38,971 nucleotides of DNA from positions 1-38,971 of the forward strand of contig QZKB01000029.1 in the NCBI GenBank assembly GCA_003599415.1. Direction: 5' to 3'. The position numbers were made by a program, and so were the translations under genes. The stretch is from Ignavibacteriales bacterium (GTDB taxonomy: Bacteria; Bacteroidota; Ignavibacteria; Ignavibacteriales; SURF-24). Positions 1 through 8,824 of the stretch are shown in pieces. The first letter of the stretch is position 1. Each line of letters starts with the position of its first letter. The notes beneath the pieces are model-generated. The model did not search any database. It saw only the letters and a list, made by a program, of their open reading frames with translations, and was not told the origin of the DNA.

Positions 1-57
1 CTGCTGTGAAGCAGATTAAAACATAGTTTCTCATCCCTCCTTTAAATGACAAACTAT

Positions 58-96
58 CTGCCGTGGTTGTGCCCTCTTCCACGGCAGTTTTATTTT
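58..96 (+). terminator. Rho-independent terminator of a gene left of the window
   Basis: A perfect 9-bp stem (CTGCCGTGG at 58-66 with CCACGGCAG at 79-87) around a 12-nt loop is followed directly by TTTTATTTT. The T-tract lies only on the plus-strand side, so it should end a plus-strand transcript entering from the left and converging on the amylase gene. The minus-strand side has no U-run. Confidence 0.8.
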
Positions 97-136
97 AAAG
101 ATGTAAATCGCTACGGAAATGTCAAATTGAATTGAT

Positions 137-2728
137 TTATTTTGAAAGGAGCATCTTAAGTATTTTCATTTTTGATGATGAAGGTGATGTATATTCAATT
201 TTGCAGAAATAAATTCCGCTGGAATAATTTTGTGCATTCCATTCAATTATATGCTTACCTTTTTCTTCGGTATTATTTTTTAATAATTCAATCTGCTCAC
301 CAAGAACATTAAAAACTCCAATCTTTACTAAACCTGCTTCCGGTAATGTAAATTCGATATTTGTAAGCGGATTAAAAGGATTAGGATAATTCTGACACAG
401 TAAAAATTCCCCCGGCTTATCATTTATTTTTATTATAATCTCATTTGAATAAGTGAATGATCCATCAGTATCAATTTGCTTTAAGCGATAGACAAACTGA
501 TCATATTTTGGTGAAGCTTCAGGATTATCGATGAAGGAATAACTTTTAGGAGAGTTACTGTTACCGTATCCGTTTACAAATCCAATTGTACTCCATTCTT
601 TACTCTTAGTTCTTCGTTCTACGTTAAACCCATAGTTATTAACTTCTGTTGCAGTCTGCCAGTTAAGTATTACTTTTTCATTTTCCAGTTTCCCATTGAA
701 AGAAATCAATTCAACAGGTAACGGAGCTTCACCTTCTACAAAAACCGCATAGCTGCGTGCCGGCAGTTTAACATTAACTCTGCCACCTGAAACAGTTAAC
801 GTTGATAAGGTTGCATTTCCAATTTTATCTCCGAGCGTCGTTCCTTCAGAAATTGTTGCGGTGTTAACACCAATCCAGCAGTCAAGTGCAACGCCAGCAA
901 AGTTTATAGCAACAATAACATCTTTTCCAGACGGTGTACCCCACAACTGATATATTAATGTAGTTGAGGAATGGTCCGTAAGATCATTAAAATAAATATA
1001 TCGGTTGGTACTAAAACGAGATAAATATTCTCTGGAAGTTGCTCCGGCAATATATTGTTTGTGAACACTTATAAGCGCATCTATTTGGGATTTTAGATTA
1101 GTATTTGTAAAACCAGATACATTAAAATAATCCGGATAAAATACGCAAGGTAAACCAACCTGGTTGTTCGTAAGAATATATGCATACGCAAGAATAGGAT
1201 TGTTATCAACCATTTGTCCGGCATCCCTGAAATCATGATTGTTGATGAAGGTAACAACATTATATCCGCTTACACCAGCAGCATCCACCAAACTCGCATT
1301 AAAAACATTACGAACATCATAGCCATATGTATCACAAGCTTGTTCTAAAGCTGAACGTAAAGAGAAGTCGAATATCCTAGGAGTTATTGCAGCTTTTGTA
1401 TCAGCATCCATGTTAGCATAAACATTATCTATCCAGCTTTTTAAGGCAGATGTATTTGCATCATAAAATTCACCAACAACTAATCCAGGATCAATAGTAT
1501 TATCGTGTAAATAATCAAGAATATCCCCAACGAACTGATAAGGGAAATGTTTTACAGCATCCATACGTAAACCGCGTATACCAACATTACTCCACAACCA
1601 GTTTGTCCATGCAAACAATTTATCTTTTGTATCTGTTACATTCTGATCGTAATCGTAAAAGAACCAAGGCCAGTCCCAGTCGCCATCAAGTTTTGTTGAG
1701 TTTGTTTCATTTGGTTTAAAATTAGCAAATGTCATTTCACCCTGATCGCTGGGCATATGTGTAAAATCTGTATAGGTCTGATATTTTAATTCGTCAATTA
1801 TATTTAAACTAAGCGGTCCAGACCAAATTCCATAAACTCGCGCATCGGAATAATCACTGCTTCTTTTTCCAAAGTATATAAACAAAGTATCGCCTGCAGA
1901 ATTAAAATCCGAAGCAGAAAGTGTAAGTTTGTACTCATCTGTTCGGCAGCCAGCAGGATCATCAATTGTTGAATTCATATTTCTGCCAAGTTCAATATTA
2001 TTATTAACCTGATCAGGATCGCAATCACCTCCACCATTCGGTTCAGATTCCGTTAGATCAGACAGTCCTTTCCAACCAATAGTTTTTGTTTGTATATAAA
2101 TACTATACTGGTAATCTTTAAATTTAGTATGCCCGGAAGCAGAACTTATTTTGAAGTAATAATCGCCGGCACCATTTCCTGATGCTCCTCCTAATAAAAT
2201 ATAACAGCGCATTCTATCATAAGGATAAGGACTATATCCAGTATTTGCTCTAGTCCAATCGTAATTTGCAATATAGGTTTTAAGCGCAAAATTGTCTTCC
2301 GCAACTCCACCATCACGGTGATTATATACAACATCGGCGACGGCTTTAAGCCCCTGAGAATTAAAAGCTGTTATTAATTCATTAATATCTGTTCTTGTTC
2401 CGAATCCTGTAGCACCTTTTCCATATTCACCAAGATCATAAAGATCTTTTGGGTCATAACCATTGCTGTTATTTCCGGAGCTTGCCCTGCAGAAGGGCGG
2501 CAGCCATATGTATGTAAATCCTGAAGCTTTTAAATCTGCGGCTTTGCCAGAAAGATTATCCGCCCAGTTAAAACTGTCTGTAGCTTTGGGATAATCCCAA
2601 TACCAGCCCTGCATCATAAAATCCTGCGAAAAGATTGGCGATGCAAAAGATGAAAAAAGTATAATAAAGAAAATCGCTTTCAGTATTTTCTTATAAGAAT
2701 ACCCGGGTAATAATTTATTTCTAGCCAT
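137..2728 (-). CDS. Secreted alpha-amylase (GH13) with T9SS sorting domain
   Basis: Endo-acting alpha-1,4-glucan hydrolase, predicted exported and passed through the type IX secretion system. Residues 1-35 form a signal peptide (hydrophobic IFFIILFSSFAS, then SQ). All four GH13 signatures are visible: DVVYNH (132-137), GLRMDAVKH with nucleophile Asp390, VVGE with acid/base Glu420, and FINNHD with Asp499. The opening MMQGWYWD resembles the archaeal/plant-type amylase subfamilies. Between signatures I and II there are about 250 residues, roughly 150 more than in such enzymes, so an extra module sits in or next to domain B (about 165-315). A FN3-like linker (about 672-775) precedes a C-terminal T9SS type A domain with QNYPNPFNP and a terminal KMLLSK. 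The only plausible start is ATG 2728, with a weak AGAAG upstream. The gene follows the putative starch-binding protein on the same strand, behind a terminator. Function is certain; subfamily is inferred. Confidence 0.95.
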   Translation of the reverse strand: MARNKLLPGYSYKKILKAIFFIILFSSFASPIFSQDFMMQGWYWDYPKATDSFNWADNLSGKAADLKASGFTYIWLPPFCRASSGNNSNGYDPKDLYDLGEYGKGATGFGTRTDINELITAFNSQGLKAVADVVYNHRDGGVAEDNFALKTYIANYDWTRANTGYSPYPYDRMRCYILLGGASGNGAGDYYFKISSASGHTKFKDYQYSIYIQTKTIGWKGLSDLTESEPNGGGDCDPDQVNNNIELGRNMNSTIDDPAGCRTDEYKLTLSASDFNSAGDTLFIYFGKRSSDYSDARVYGIWSGPLSLNIIDELKYQTYTDFTHMPSDQGEMTFANFKPNETNSTKLDGDWDWPWFFYDYDQNVTDTKDKLFAWTNWLWSNVGIRGLRMDAVKHFPYQFVGDILDYLHDNTIDPGLVVGEFYDANTSALKSWIDNVYANMDADTKAAITPRIFDFSLRSALEQACDTYGYDVRNVFNASLVDAAGVSGYNVVTFINNHDFRDAGQMVDNNPILAYAYILTNNQVGLPCVFYPDYFNVSGFTNTNLKSQIDALISVHKQYIAGATSREYLSRFSTNRYIYFNDLTDHSSTTLIYQLWGTPSGKDVIVAINFAGVALDCWIGVNTATISEGTTLGDKIGNATLSTLTVSGGRVNVKLPARSYAVFVEGEAPLPVELISFNGKLENEKVILNWQTATEVNNYGFNVERRTKSKEWSTIGFVNGYGNSNSPKSYSFIDNPEASPKYDQFVYRLKQIDTDGSFTYSNEIIIKINDKPGEFLLCQNYPNPFNPLTNIEFTLPEAGLVKIGVFNVLGEQIELLKNNTEEKGKHIIEWNAQNYSSGIYFCKIEYTSPSSSKMKILKMLLSK

Positions 2729-2752
2729 ACACTTCTATTTAATTACTAAAAC

Positions 2753-2777
2753 AAAAAAGGGCGAATAAATTTCGCCC
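2753..2777 (-). terminator. Terminator between the putative starch-binding gene and amylase
   Basis: On the minus strand GGGCGAA (2777-2771) pairs with TTCGCCC (2765-2759) around a 5-nt loop, followed by TTTTTT (2758-2753). It lies after the stop of the 421-residue protein and only 24 bases before the amylase start codon, so amylase expression either depends on read-through or starts from a promoter overlapping this hairpin. Confidence 0.75.
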
Positions 2778-2806
2778 CAGAAATTTAAAAAAAATTCAGA
2801 GTCGTT

Positions 2807-4072
2807 TTATTTCATCAGCAGCATCTTGCGGACCTCACTCTTAAGTGGTGTTTCCAGCCTGTAAAAATAAATCCCGCTTGAAAGACCTTCTGCATTAAAT
2901 TCAACATTATAAATTCTTCCTGCTTCTGCTTTACCACTAAATAATGTTGCCACCTGGTTACCAATCTGATCAAATACTAACAGGTTAACTTCAGTATCAT
3001 TGTTAAAACCAAATTTAATTGATGTGGCCGGGTTAAAAGGATTTGGATAATTCTGCTCGAGGATATAACCATCAATTATATTATTAACTGCAACTTCAAC
3101 CTCAGGACTGTACTTGAATTGTCCGTCATTATCAATCTGTTTTAATCTGTAGGTATAATTCCCTGCTGCAGCAGTTTTATCTTTATAAGAATACTCTTTG
3201 GGAGAGTTGCTGTTACCGCTTCCGTTTACAAATCCAATGGTATTCCACTCTTCGCTCTTAGTTCTTCGTTCTACATTAAATCCGTAGTTGTTTACTTCAG
3301 TAGCTGTTTTCCAGTTAAGGTTAATTTCATTTCCAATTATAGTAGCAGTGAATGAAGAGAGTTCGACAGGAAGAGGAAAATTATTCCCATTGTTAGTGTT
3401 ATAATTTAATGTCAATAAATCAGCAGTACTATGATCGGGAGTTCCCGTGGTTGTCAAAACATAATATTCATTCGCATCTGTACCAGTAACATCGTTACTA
3501 GGAATTGTAGCCGAATAATTAGTTCCAGAGCCTAGCGCTAATACAAATGAAGAACTAGCCCAATTATCTGTGGTATATCTCAAATATATATTCTCTTCCA
3601 AAGATAAATTACTGCTTATTTCTATAGAAACATTAACAGCGTTTCCTGCACCAGAAAAATTATCTGATACATTTAAAATACTAACCGGCTGATTCGTTGT
3701 TTCAAAAACAACACATTCAGAATTTCCACTTAATACGTCTTTAAATAAAAAAGAATAATATTTATTTTGCGTAACACTTATATTACCATTCGCTCCATTA
3801 CTATAAACAATAGAAACAGAAGCGAATGATACATTTCCACCAGTTCCCCAGTTTGGGTCCCAATCGCCATCTCTATCAAATTTAAATTCACTTGAAACAT
3901 CATTTGCTGTCGATTGAACTGTAACTAACCAAGAAGCAGTACCTAATGGTCTATATATCATAGATGTAGCTCCCCATCCATTCAATTCTCCACGATAATA
4001 TAGACTTGATAAATTTTGTTGTGCTTGAATAAAAGCACTTATTGACAAGATAAGTACAATTGCCTTTTTCAT
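2807..4072 (-). CDS. Secreted protein with possible starch-binding N-domain and T9SS tail
   Basis: A 421-residue exported protein. Residues 1-18 are a signal peptide ending AQ. Residues about 20-120 contain YYRGELNGWG, FKFDRDGDW and NWGTGG, a pattern like starch-binding modules of the X25/CBM20-like kind (LNGWG, FKF, W..NWG). Residues about 130-230 look like an Ig-like beta domain. A FN3-like segment follows (about 235-330), then a T9SS type A domain with QNYPNPFNP and a terminal KMLLMK. No catalytic signature is seen. The FN3-like segment is nearly the same as that of the amylase downstream. A good promoter lies 70-100 bases upstream and a GAGGGG ribosome-binding site 3 bases before the ATG. 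I infer a partner that helps the amylase bind starch at the cell surface. The binding call rests on motif resemblance only; export and sorting are well supported. Confidence 0.8.
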   Translation of the reverse strand: MKKAIVLILSISAFIQAQQNLSSLYYRGELNGWGATSMIYRPLGTASWLVTVQSTANDVSSEFKFDRDGDWDPNWGTGGNVSFASVSIVYSNGANGNISVTQNKYYSFLFKDVLSGNSECVVFETTNQPVSILNVSDNFSGAGNAVNVSIEISSNLSLEENIYLRYTTDNWASSSFVLALGSGTNYSATIPSNDVTGTDANEYYVLTTTGTPDHSTADLLTLNYNTNNGNNFPLPVELSSFTATIIGNEINLNWKTATEVNNYGFNVERRTKSEEWNTIGFVNGSGNSNSPKEYSYKDKTAAAGNYTYRLKQIDNDGQFKYSPEVEVAVNNIIDGYILEQNYPNPFNPATSIKFGFNNDTEVNLLVFDQIGNQVATLFSGKAEAGRIYNVEFNAEGLSSGIYFYRLETPLKSEVRKMLLMK

Positions 4073-4141
4073 AAACCCCTCACGAGTTTAATAATTTATA
4101 TGAAGGAACCTCTTAACCAAAAAGGAAAAATATTGGGGGAG

Positions 4142-4170
4142 ATTTTAGAGAAATTGGACAAAAATGTCAA
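4142..4170 (-). promoter_or_regulatory. Sigma70-type promoter for the putative starch-binding gene
   Basis: Reading the minus strand, TTGACA (4170-4165), a 17-nt spacer, and TAAAAT (4147-4142). Transcription would start near 4135, giving a leader of about 60 bases before the ATG at 4072. Confidence 0.6.
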
Positions 4171-4246
4171 GTATTATCTTCAAACGGCAAAAACCTTATG
4201 AGTTACTCAAAGTAACACAAAGGGTCCACAATGTTTCGCTATGTGT

Positions 4247-5896
4247 TTACTTATAAATTATTTCCCCGTCAAATACAGTCATCTCAACTTTTACATCTTT
4301 AATTTTTACGGGATCAATTGATAAGATATCATCACTTAAAACTACAAAGTCTGCAAGCTTGCCAATCTCAATGCTGCCTTTAATATTTTCTTCAAACGAA
4401 GCATAAGCATTATTAATTGTGTAGCACTTAATTGCATCTTCAACAGAAATCTTCTGACCGGGAATCCATCCATCAGGATTTTTATTATCCCGTGTTCTTC
4501 TTGTTACAGCAGCATAAATACCAAGTATTGCATTCAACGGTGCAACGGACCAGTCGCTGCCAAAACATAACTTAACACCTTTATCCAAAAATGATTTAAA
4601 TGGATAAGTAAACTGCAGCCGATCCTTGCCAATTCTCTTAATTGCCCAGCAGCCGTCATCAATAGCATGATATGGTTGTGCGGAGGCAATAACATTTAAT
4701 TTTGCGAAACGATCAACATCTCCCGGTAGGATATGCTGCGCATGCTCAATTCTGAATCTTCTGTCCCAAACAGGATTTGTCTTCACAATATCTTCAAACA
4801 TATTAAGCATAAGGGCATTGGAGCTATCACCAATTGCGTGAATACATATTTGAAGTTTTGCTTCATCGGCAGCCAGGGACCATTTTTTCAAACTGCCGTC
4901 TGTAACAATATCCATAGCAAGACCAACATTGTCCGGTTCACCTTCATAAGGTTCATAGAACAATGCTGTGCTTGAACCAAGCGAGCCATCAGCAAAAGCT
5001 TTTAACGAACCAAGTTTTAATTTTTCACTTCCCATTCCATACTGAATTCCAAGCCTTATCAGATTATCACAATCGGCAATCGGAAGACGTGTATAAATTC
5101 TACAGCTTAATTTATTCTCGCGTTCAAATTTCTGGTAGACTTTTAAATCATTTTTATAAGTAATATCCTGAACTGAAGTAAATCCGTTTTTCTTTGCTTC
5201 ATTTAGTGCCGCAGTAAAAGCTTTTTCATATTCCTCATCCGAGGGTGCCGGAACAATGGAATAAACAAGGCTCATAGCATTATCTTTTAACATTCCGGTC
5301 GGCTCACCGGTTTTGGGATCTTTAACAATCAAGCCACCGTCAGGATTTGGTGTATCTTTATTAATGCCGGCAAGTTTTAACGCATAAGAATTAGCAAGCC
5401 CCATGTGTCCATCAAAACGGGAAATGAAGATTGGAGTATTTTGAGAAAAATCATCAATCCATTCCTTATGAGGAAGTTCTTTAATTTCCCATGCTTCGTG
5501 GTCCCAGTCGCCACCAGTAATCCATTTGCCCTCGTTCCTGGAAACATAATCCCGTAAAATATCTTTAAATTCTTTAGTTGATTTAGCTATTCGCAGGTCA
5601 ATTCCTAACAATTGAAATCCACCGCTTATAAAATGAACGTGATTATCTATAAAGCCGGGCAGCATTAATTTTCCGTTAAGATCAATCACTTCGGTATTGT
5701 CATCAATGTAGGATTTTGCTTCCGCATTGCTTCCAACAAACAAAATCTTATTACCGTTTACAACAACAGCTTCAGCATAAGGTTTATCCGGATCAACTGT
5801 ATAAATCTTGCCGTTGATAAAAGCTTTTTTATTAACCTGTAAATTCATGTTTGTAATCATTATAAATCCGGCTATTAATAAAAAGATGAATTTCAT
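4247..5896 (-). CDS. YtcJ-like metal-dependent amidohydrolase
   Basis: A 549-residue member of the amidohydrolase-3 (YtcJ/NfdA) branch of the amidohydrolase superfamily, which hydrolyses amide or related bonds with a metal-water nucleophile. Visible features are the entry strand LPGFIDNHVHF with metal ligands His86 and His88, DGSLGSSTALFYEPY, CIHAIGD, RIEHAQ and the late FGSDW aspartate. The length matches the family (about 530-550). The first 16-20 residues are hydrophobic (FIFLLIAGFIMI), so the protein may be exported or anchored. Alternatively translation starts at Met13 or Met17, giving a cytosolic protein; no strong ribosome-binding site decides between them. It is divergent from the dCMP deaminase and separated from the gene downstream by 174 bases with its own promoter. 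The substrate cannot be predicted, as this family is functionally mixed. Confidence 0.88.
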   Translation of the reverse strand: MKFIFLLIAGFIMITNMNLQVNKKAFINGKIYTVDPDKPYAEAVVVNGNKILFVGSNAEAKSYIDDNTEVIDLNGKLMLPGFIDNHVHFISGGFQLLGIDLRIAKSTKEFKDILRDYVSRNEGKWITGGDWDHEAWEIKELPHKEWIDDFSQNTPIFISRFDGHMGLANSYALKLAGINKDTPNPDGGLIVKDPKTGEPTGMLKDNAMSLVYSIVPAPSDEEYEKAFTAALNEAKKNGFTSVQDITYKNDLKVYQKFERENKLSCRIYTRLPIADCDNLIRLGIQYGMGSEKLKLGSLKAFADGSLGSSTALFYEPYEGEPDNVGLAMDIVTDGSLKKWSLAADEAKLQICIHAIGDSSNALMLNMFEDIVKTNPVWDRRFRIEHAQHILPGDVDRFAKLNVIASAQPYHAIDDGCWAIKRIGKDRLQFTYPFKSFLDKGVKLCFGSDWSVAPLNAILGIYAAVTRRTRDNKNPDGWIPGQKISVEDAIKCYTINNAYASFEENIKGSIEIGKLADFVVLSDDILSIDPVKIKDVKVEMTVFDGEIIYK

Positions 5897-6013
5897 TTTA
5901 CATCTGCTTAATTATTGGCTGCAATATACAAAACTTAAGTTAGACTTTTCAAAAAGAAAACTAAATCTTTATTTTTGAAACAAGTATTTACAAAATTCAT
6001 TCTGAGAGGAATA

Positions 6014-6517
6014 ATGCAAAAGACAAAGAAACATCGCCCGTCGTGGGATAATTATTTTTTAAAACTTGCAATGCTTGTATCCGAAAGATCAACCTGCCCG
6101 CGTATGCACTGCGGATGCGTTCTTGTAAGAGATAAACAAATACTTTCAACAGGATATAACGGCTCCATTCCCGGCGATGTTCATTGTGAAGATGAAGGCT
6201 GCCTTGTTGTTGATAACCATTGTATAAGAACAGTTCACGCTGAAATAAACGCAATCACTCAATGCTCAATTAGAGGAACAAGTACAGTTGGCGCCACAGC
6301 ATACGTGACTAATATGCCCTGTACAAATTGCGCCAAAGCGTTAATTGCAGCACGGATAAAAGAAGTAATTATTTTCTCGGAATATCACGATACAATGGCA
6401 GAAAGATTTTTTGAGGTAGCAGGAATTCCAATTAAAAGATTAAAAATACCTTCAAGAAAAATTGAATATGATCTTAAAAGTTACTCGTCGGCTAAAAAGA
6501 CCGAGAAGAGTAAATAG
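6014..6517 (+). CDS. Deoxycytidylate (dCMP) deaminase, ComEB-like
   Basis: Zinc-dependent deaminase converting dCMP to dUMP, the precursor for dTMP synthesis. With the ATG start (167 residues) the zinc site is HAE (75-77, proton shuttle Glu77) and PCTNC (102-106), with a further Cys/His cluster (STCPRMHCGC, HCEDEGC) typical of the dCMP deaminase/ComE branch. The reading frame is open back to a TTG at 5975, but the ATG at 6014 has an AGAGGA ribosome-binding site at correct spacing and gives the usual N-terminus before RPSWDNYFLKLA, so I chose it. The C-terminus ends in a short basic tail. It is divergent from the amidohydrolase and 101 bases upstream of ppk. Family assignment is firm; an unrelated cytidine substrate is unlikely. 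Confidence 0.93.
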   Translation: MQKTKKHRPSWDNYFLKLAMLVSERSTCPRMHCGCVLVRDKQILSTGYNGSIPGDVHCEDEGCLVVDNHCIRTVHAEINAITQCSIRGTSTVGATAYVTNMPCTNCAKALIAARIKEVIIFSEYHDTMAERFFEVAGIPIKRLKIPSRKIEYDLKSYSSAKKTEKSK

Positions 6518-6618
6518 AATTTTTGCCACTCATTGTCTTGGGATTTTAACTGTATAATCCGTTCAGGATTTCTAATTATTATAGAAAAGATTTATATTTG
6601 CAAAAAAAGTGGCGTATT

Positions 6619-8745
6619 ATGCCTTATAAAGAAATAGTAAAGAAATATAATCTTCCCCAGAATTTTATTAACAGGGAACTAAGCTGGCTCGAGTTTAACA
6701 GAAGAGTTTTGGAAGAAGCTTTAAATCCGGAACTCCCACTTTTAGATAAAGTTAAATTCATTTCTATTTTTAGTTCAAACCTTGATGAATTTTTCATGAT
6801 TCGTGTTTCCGGTTTAAAGGAACAGATTGATGCTAACGTCATCGAGCCTTCGATTGATGGTTTAACACCAATTGAGCAACTGAAGAAGGTTGAAAAAGAG
6901 ATTCAACCAATGATCCAGCAGATTATTGATTACTGGAAAAATGAAATCGTCCCTGAATTGAAAAAGAATAAAATTTACGTTTGTGAATTTGACGAACTTA
7001 ATGAAACCGAACAGACACGTTTGAATGATTATTTTAAGAAAGAAATATTCCCGGTATTAACTCCTCTGGCTTTTGACCCTGGCAGACCCTTCCCATATAT
7101 CTCAAATCTTAGTTTAAGTCTGGCTGTACTTGTAAAAAAACCTAACGGCGAAAAACATTTTGCGCGTGTTAAAGTGCCAAGTATTTTACCACGGCTAATG
7201 CCTATAAGCGATATTATTAATAACGAGAAGCATAAACGGAATGGTAACGGTTCTGTTAAATATATCTGGCTGGGCAGTTTGATTAAAAGGAATCTTCATC
7301 TCCTCTTCCCTGCAATGGAAATACTTGAAGCCCATCGCTTCAGGGTTACAAGAGATACAGACCTCGAACTTCAGGAAGATGAAGCAGATGATTTGTTGCA
7401 GGTAATTGAAGAAACTATTAAGCAGCGCAGGTTTGGTACTGTTGTAAGGCTGGAAGTTGAAAGCACTATGCCGGATTTTATTGTTGATACACTTGTTGAA
7501 AATCTTCAGATTACAAGAAATGATGTTCATATAATTGATGGACCGCTTGGACTTAGTGATGTGATGAAATTGTATGAACTGCCCTTGCATGATCTTAAGG
7601 AAAAGCCTTATCACCCAGTTATACCTAAAATTTTTGAAGAAGAAGAAAATATTTTTACGCTTATAAAGCAGCGTGATGTTCTAATTCATCACCCTTTTCA
7701 ATCATTTAATCCAGTTATTGATTTTATTAATACTGCAAGTAAAGATCCTGATGTATTAACAATCAAACAGACTTTATACAGGGTTGGTTCTAATTCTCCC
7801 GTTGTAAAAGCTTTAATAGAAGCGGCAGAACTGGGCAAACAAGTTGCTGTATTGGTTGAACTGAAAGCAAGGTTCGATGAGGAAAATAACATCTACTGGG
7901 CGCGTGAACTTGAAAAAGTTGGAGTTCACGTTGTATATGGTTTAATAGGACTGAAAACTCATGCTAAAATGACCCTGGTTGTTAGAAAAGAAATTGACGG
8001 AGTTAAAAGATACGTTCACCTTGGAACTGGCAATTATAATTCAACTACTGCAAAAATTTATACCGACCTTGGCTTGTTTACTTCAGACGAAGATATATGC
8101 GCGGACGTTTCGGATATTTTCAATTATCTAACCGGTTATTCCGAGCAGAAAGAATTTAAAAAACTTCTTGTTGCTCCTATTACAATGAAGGAAAAATTCT
8201 TAAAGAAAATTTACAGAGAGATTGATAATGTAAAAGCCGGGGAGAAGGGTCACTTAATTTTTAAAATGAATTCCCTGGTTGACCCGGATATCATTGCAGC
8301 TTTATACGAAGCTTCAAATAATGGCGTTATTATCGACCTGATTGTAAGAGGTATTTGCTGCCTTGTTCCCGGTGTACCCGGTTTAAGCGAGAACATAAAA
8401 GTTATAAGCATAGTCGGAAGATATCTTGAACACAGCAGGGTTTATTATTTCTATAATAAAGGCAAAGAAGAAATTTATTTAAGCAGCGCCGACCTTATGA
8501 CAAGGAACCTTGAGAGAAGAGTTGAAATTGCTTTTCCGATTGAAGATGATAAAATTAAAAATCACCTGATGAAAACATTGCTTCATGTTTCTTTTAAGGA
8601 TAATGAAAAAGCAAAATTACTTAAACCAGATGGGACTTACGCACGTATTGAGCGGGCGCCAGATTCGAAAATTGTAAATTCCCAGGAATGGTTAATGAAT
8701 TTTGCGATCAAGGAAAACGTAAAAAAGAACAAACAGAAGATATAA
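6619..8745 (+). CDS. ppk1: Polyphosphate kinase 1
   Basis: Reversibly transfers the ATP gamma-phosphate onto a growing inorganic polyphosphate chain at the inner face of the membrane. The N-terminal domain begins with FINRELSWLEFNRRVLEEA, followed by SSNLDEFFMIRVSGLKEQ, both PPK1 hallmarks. The catalytic half has the phospholipase-D-like repeats: KTHAKM with His448, the residue expected to be phosphorylated, then HLGTGNYN, and later EHSRVYY with His605 and SSADLMTRNLERRVE. Total length (708) is normal for PPK1. The frame is open from TTG 6598, but the ATG at 6619 gives the conventional N-terminus; neither has a strong ribosome-binding site. It stands as a single gene between dCMP deaminase and mrp. 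No exopolyphosphatase gene is adjacent. Confidence 0.96.
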   Translation: MPYKEIVKKYNLPQNFINRELSWLEFNRRVLEEALNPELPLLDKVKFISIFSSNLDEFFMIRVSGLKEQIDANVIEPSIDGLTPIEQLKKVEKEIQPMIQQIIDYWKNEIVPELKKNKIYVCEFDELNETEQTRLNDYFKKEIFPVLTPLAFDPGRPFPYISNLSLSLAVLVKKPNGEKHFARVKVPSILPRLMPISDIINNEKHKRNGNGSVKYIWLGSLIKRNLHLLFPAMEILEAHRFRVTRDTDLELQEDEADDLLQVIEETIKQRRFGTVVRLEVESTMPDFIVDTLVENLQITRNDVHIIDGPLGLSDVMKLYELPLHDLKEKPYHPVIPKIFEEEENIFTLIKQRDVLIHHPFQSFNPVIDFINTASKDPDVLTIKQTLYRVGSNSPVVKALIEAAELGKQVAVLVELKARFDEENNIYWARELEKVGVHVVYGLIGLKTHAKMTLVVRKEIDGVKRYVHLGTGNYNSTTAKIYTDLGLFTSDEDICADVSDIFNYLTGYSEQKEFKKLLVAPITMKEKFLKKIYREIDNVKAGEKGHLIFKMNSLVDPDIIAALYEASNNGVIIDLIVRGICCLVPGVPGLSENIKVISIVGRYLEHSRVYYFYNKGKEEIYLSSADLMTRNLERRVEIAFPIEDDKIKNHLMKTLLHVSFKDNEKAKLLKPDGTYARIERAPDSKIVNSQEWLMNFAIKENVKKNKQKI

Positions 8746-8824
8746 AATTAGCCATTTTAATATTGAACCCCGTTTGCTATCCTTGTGTTTTCAATTTTAA
8801 TAAAGTCTATAACCTGGAGGTATA

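Noticed and set aside
3..26. Possible last codons (AVKQIKT, stop) of a plus-strand gene entering from the left
   Set aside because: Only seven codons are visible and bases 1-14 also form a CTGCT/AGCAG hairpin, so coding cannot be told from spacer. The terminator at 58-96 does imply a gene to the left.
5975..6013. Upstream TTG extension of the dCMP deaminase
   Set aside because: The 13 added residues have no family support and the ATG at 6014 has a proper ribosome-binding site.
6541..6575. TATAAT and a 5-bp AATCC/GGATT hairpin before ppk1
   Set aside because: No -35 element at suitable distance for the TATAAT, and the stem is too short and lacks a T-run; neither a promoter nor a terminator could be supported.
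7195..7614. 139-codon minus-strand open frame inside ppk1
   Set aside because: It is fully antisense to a well-conserved enzyme and its translation has no recognisable domain or ribosome-binding site.
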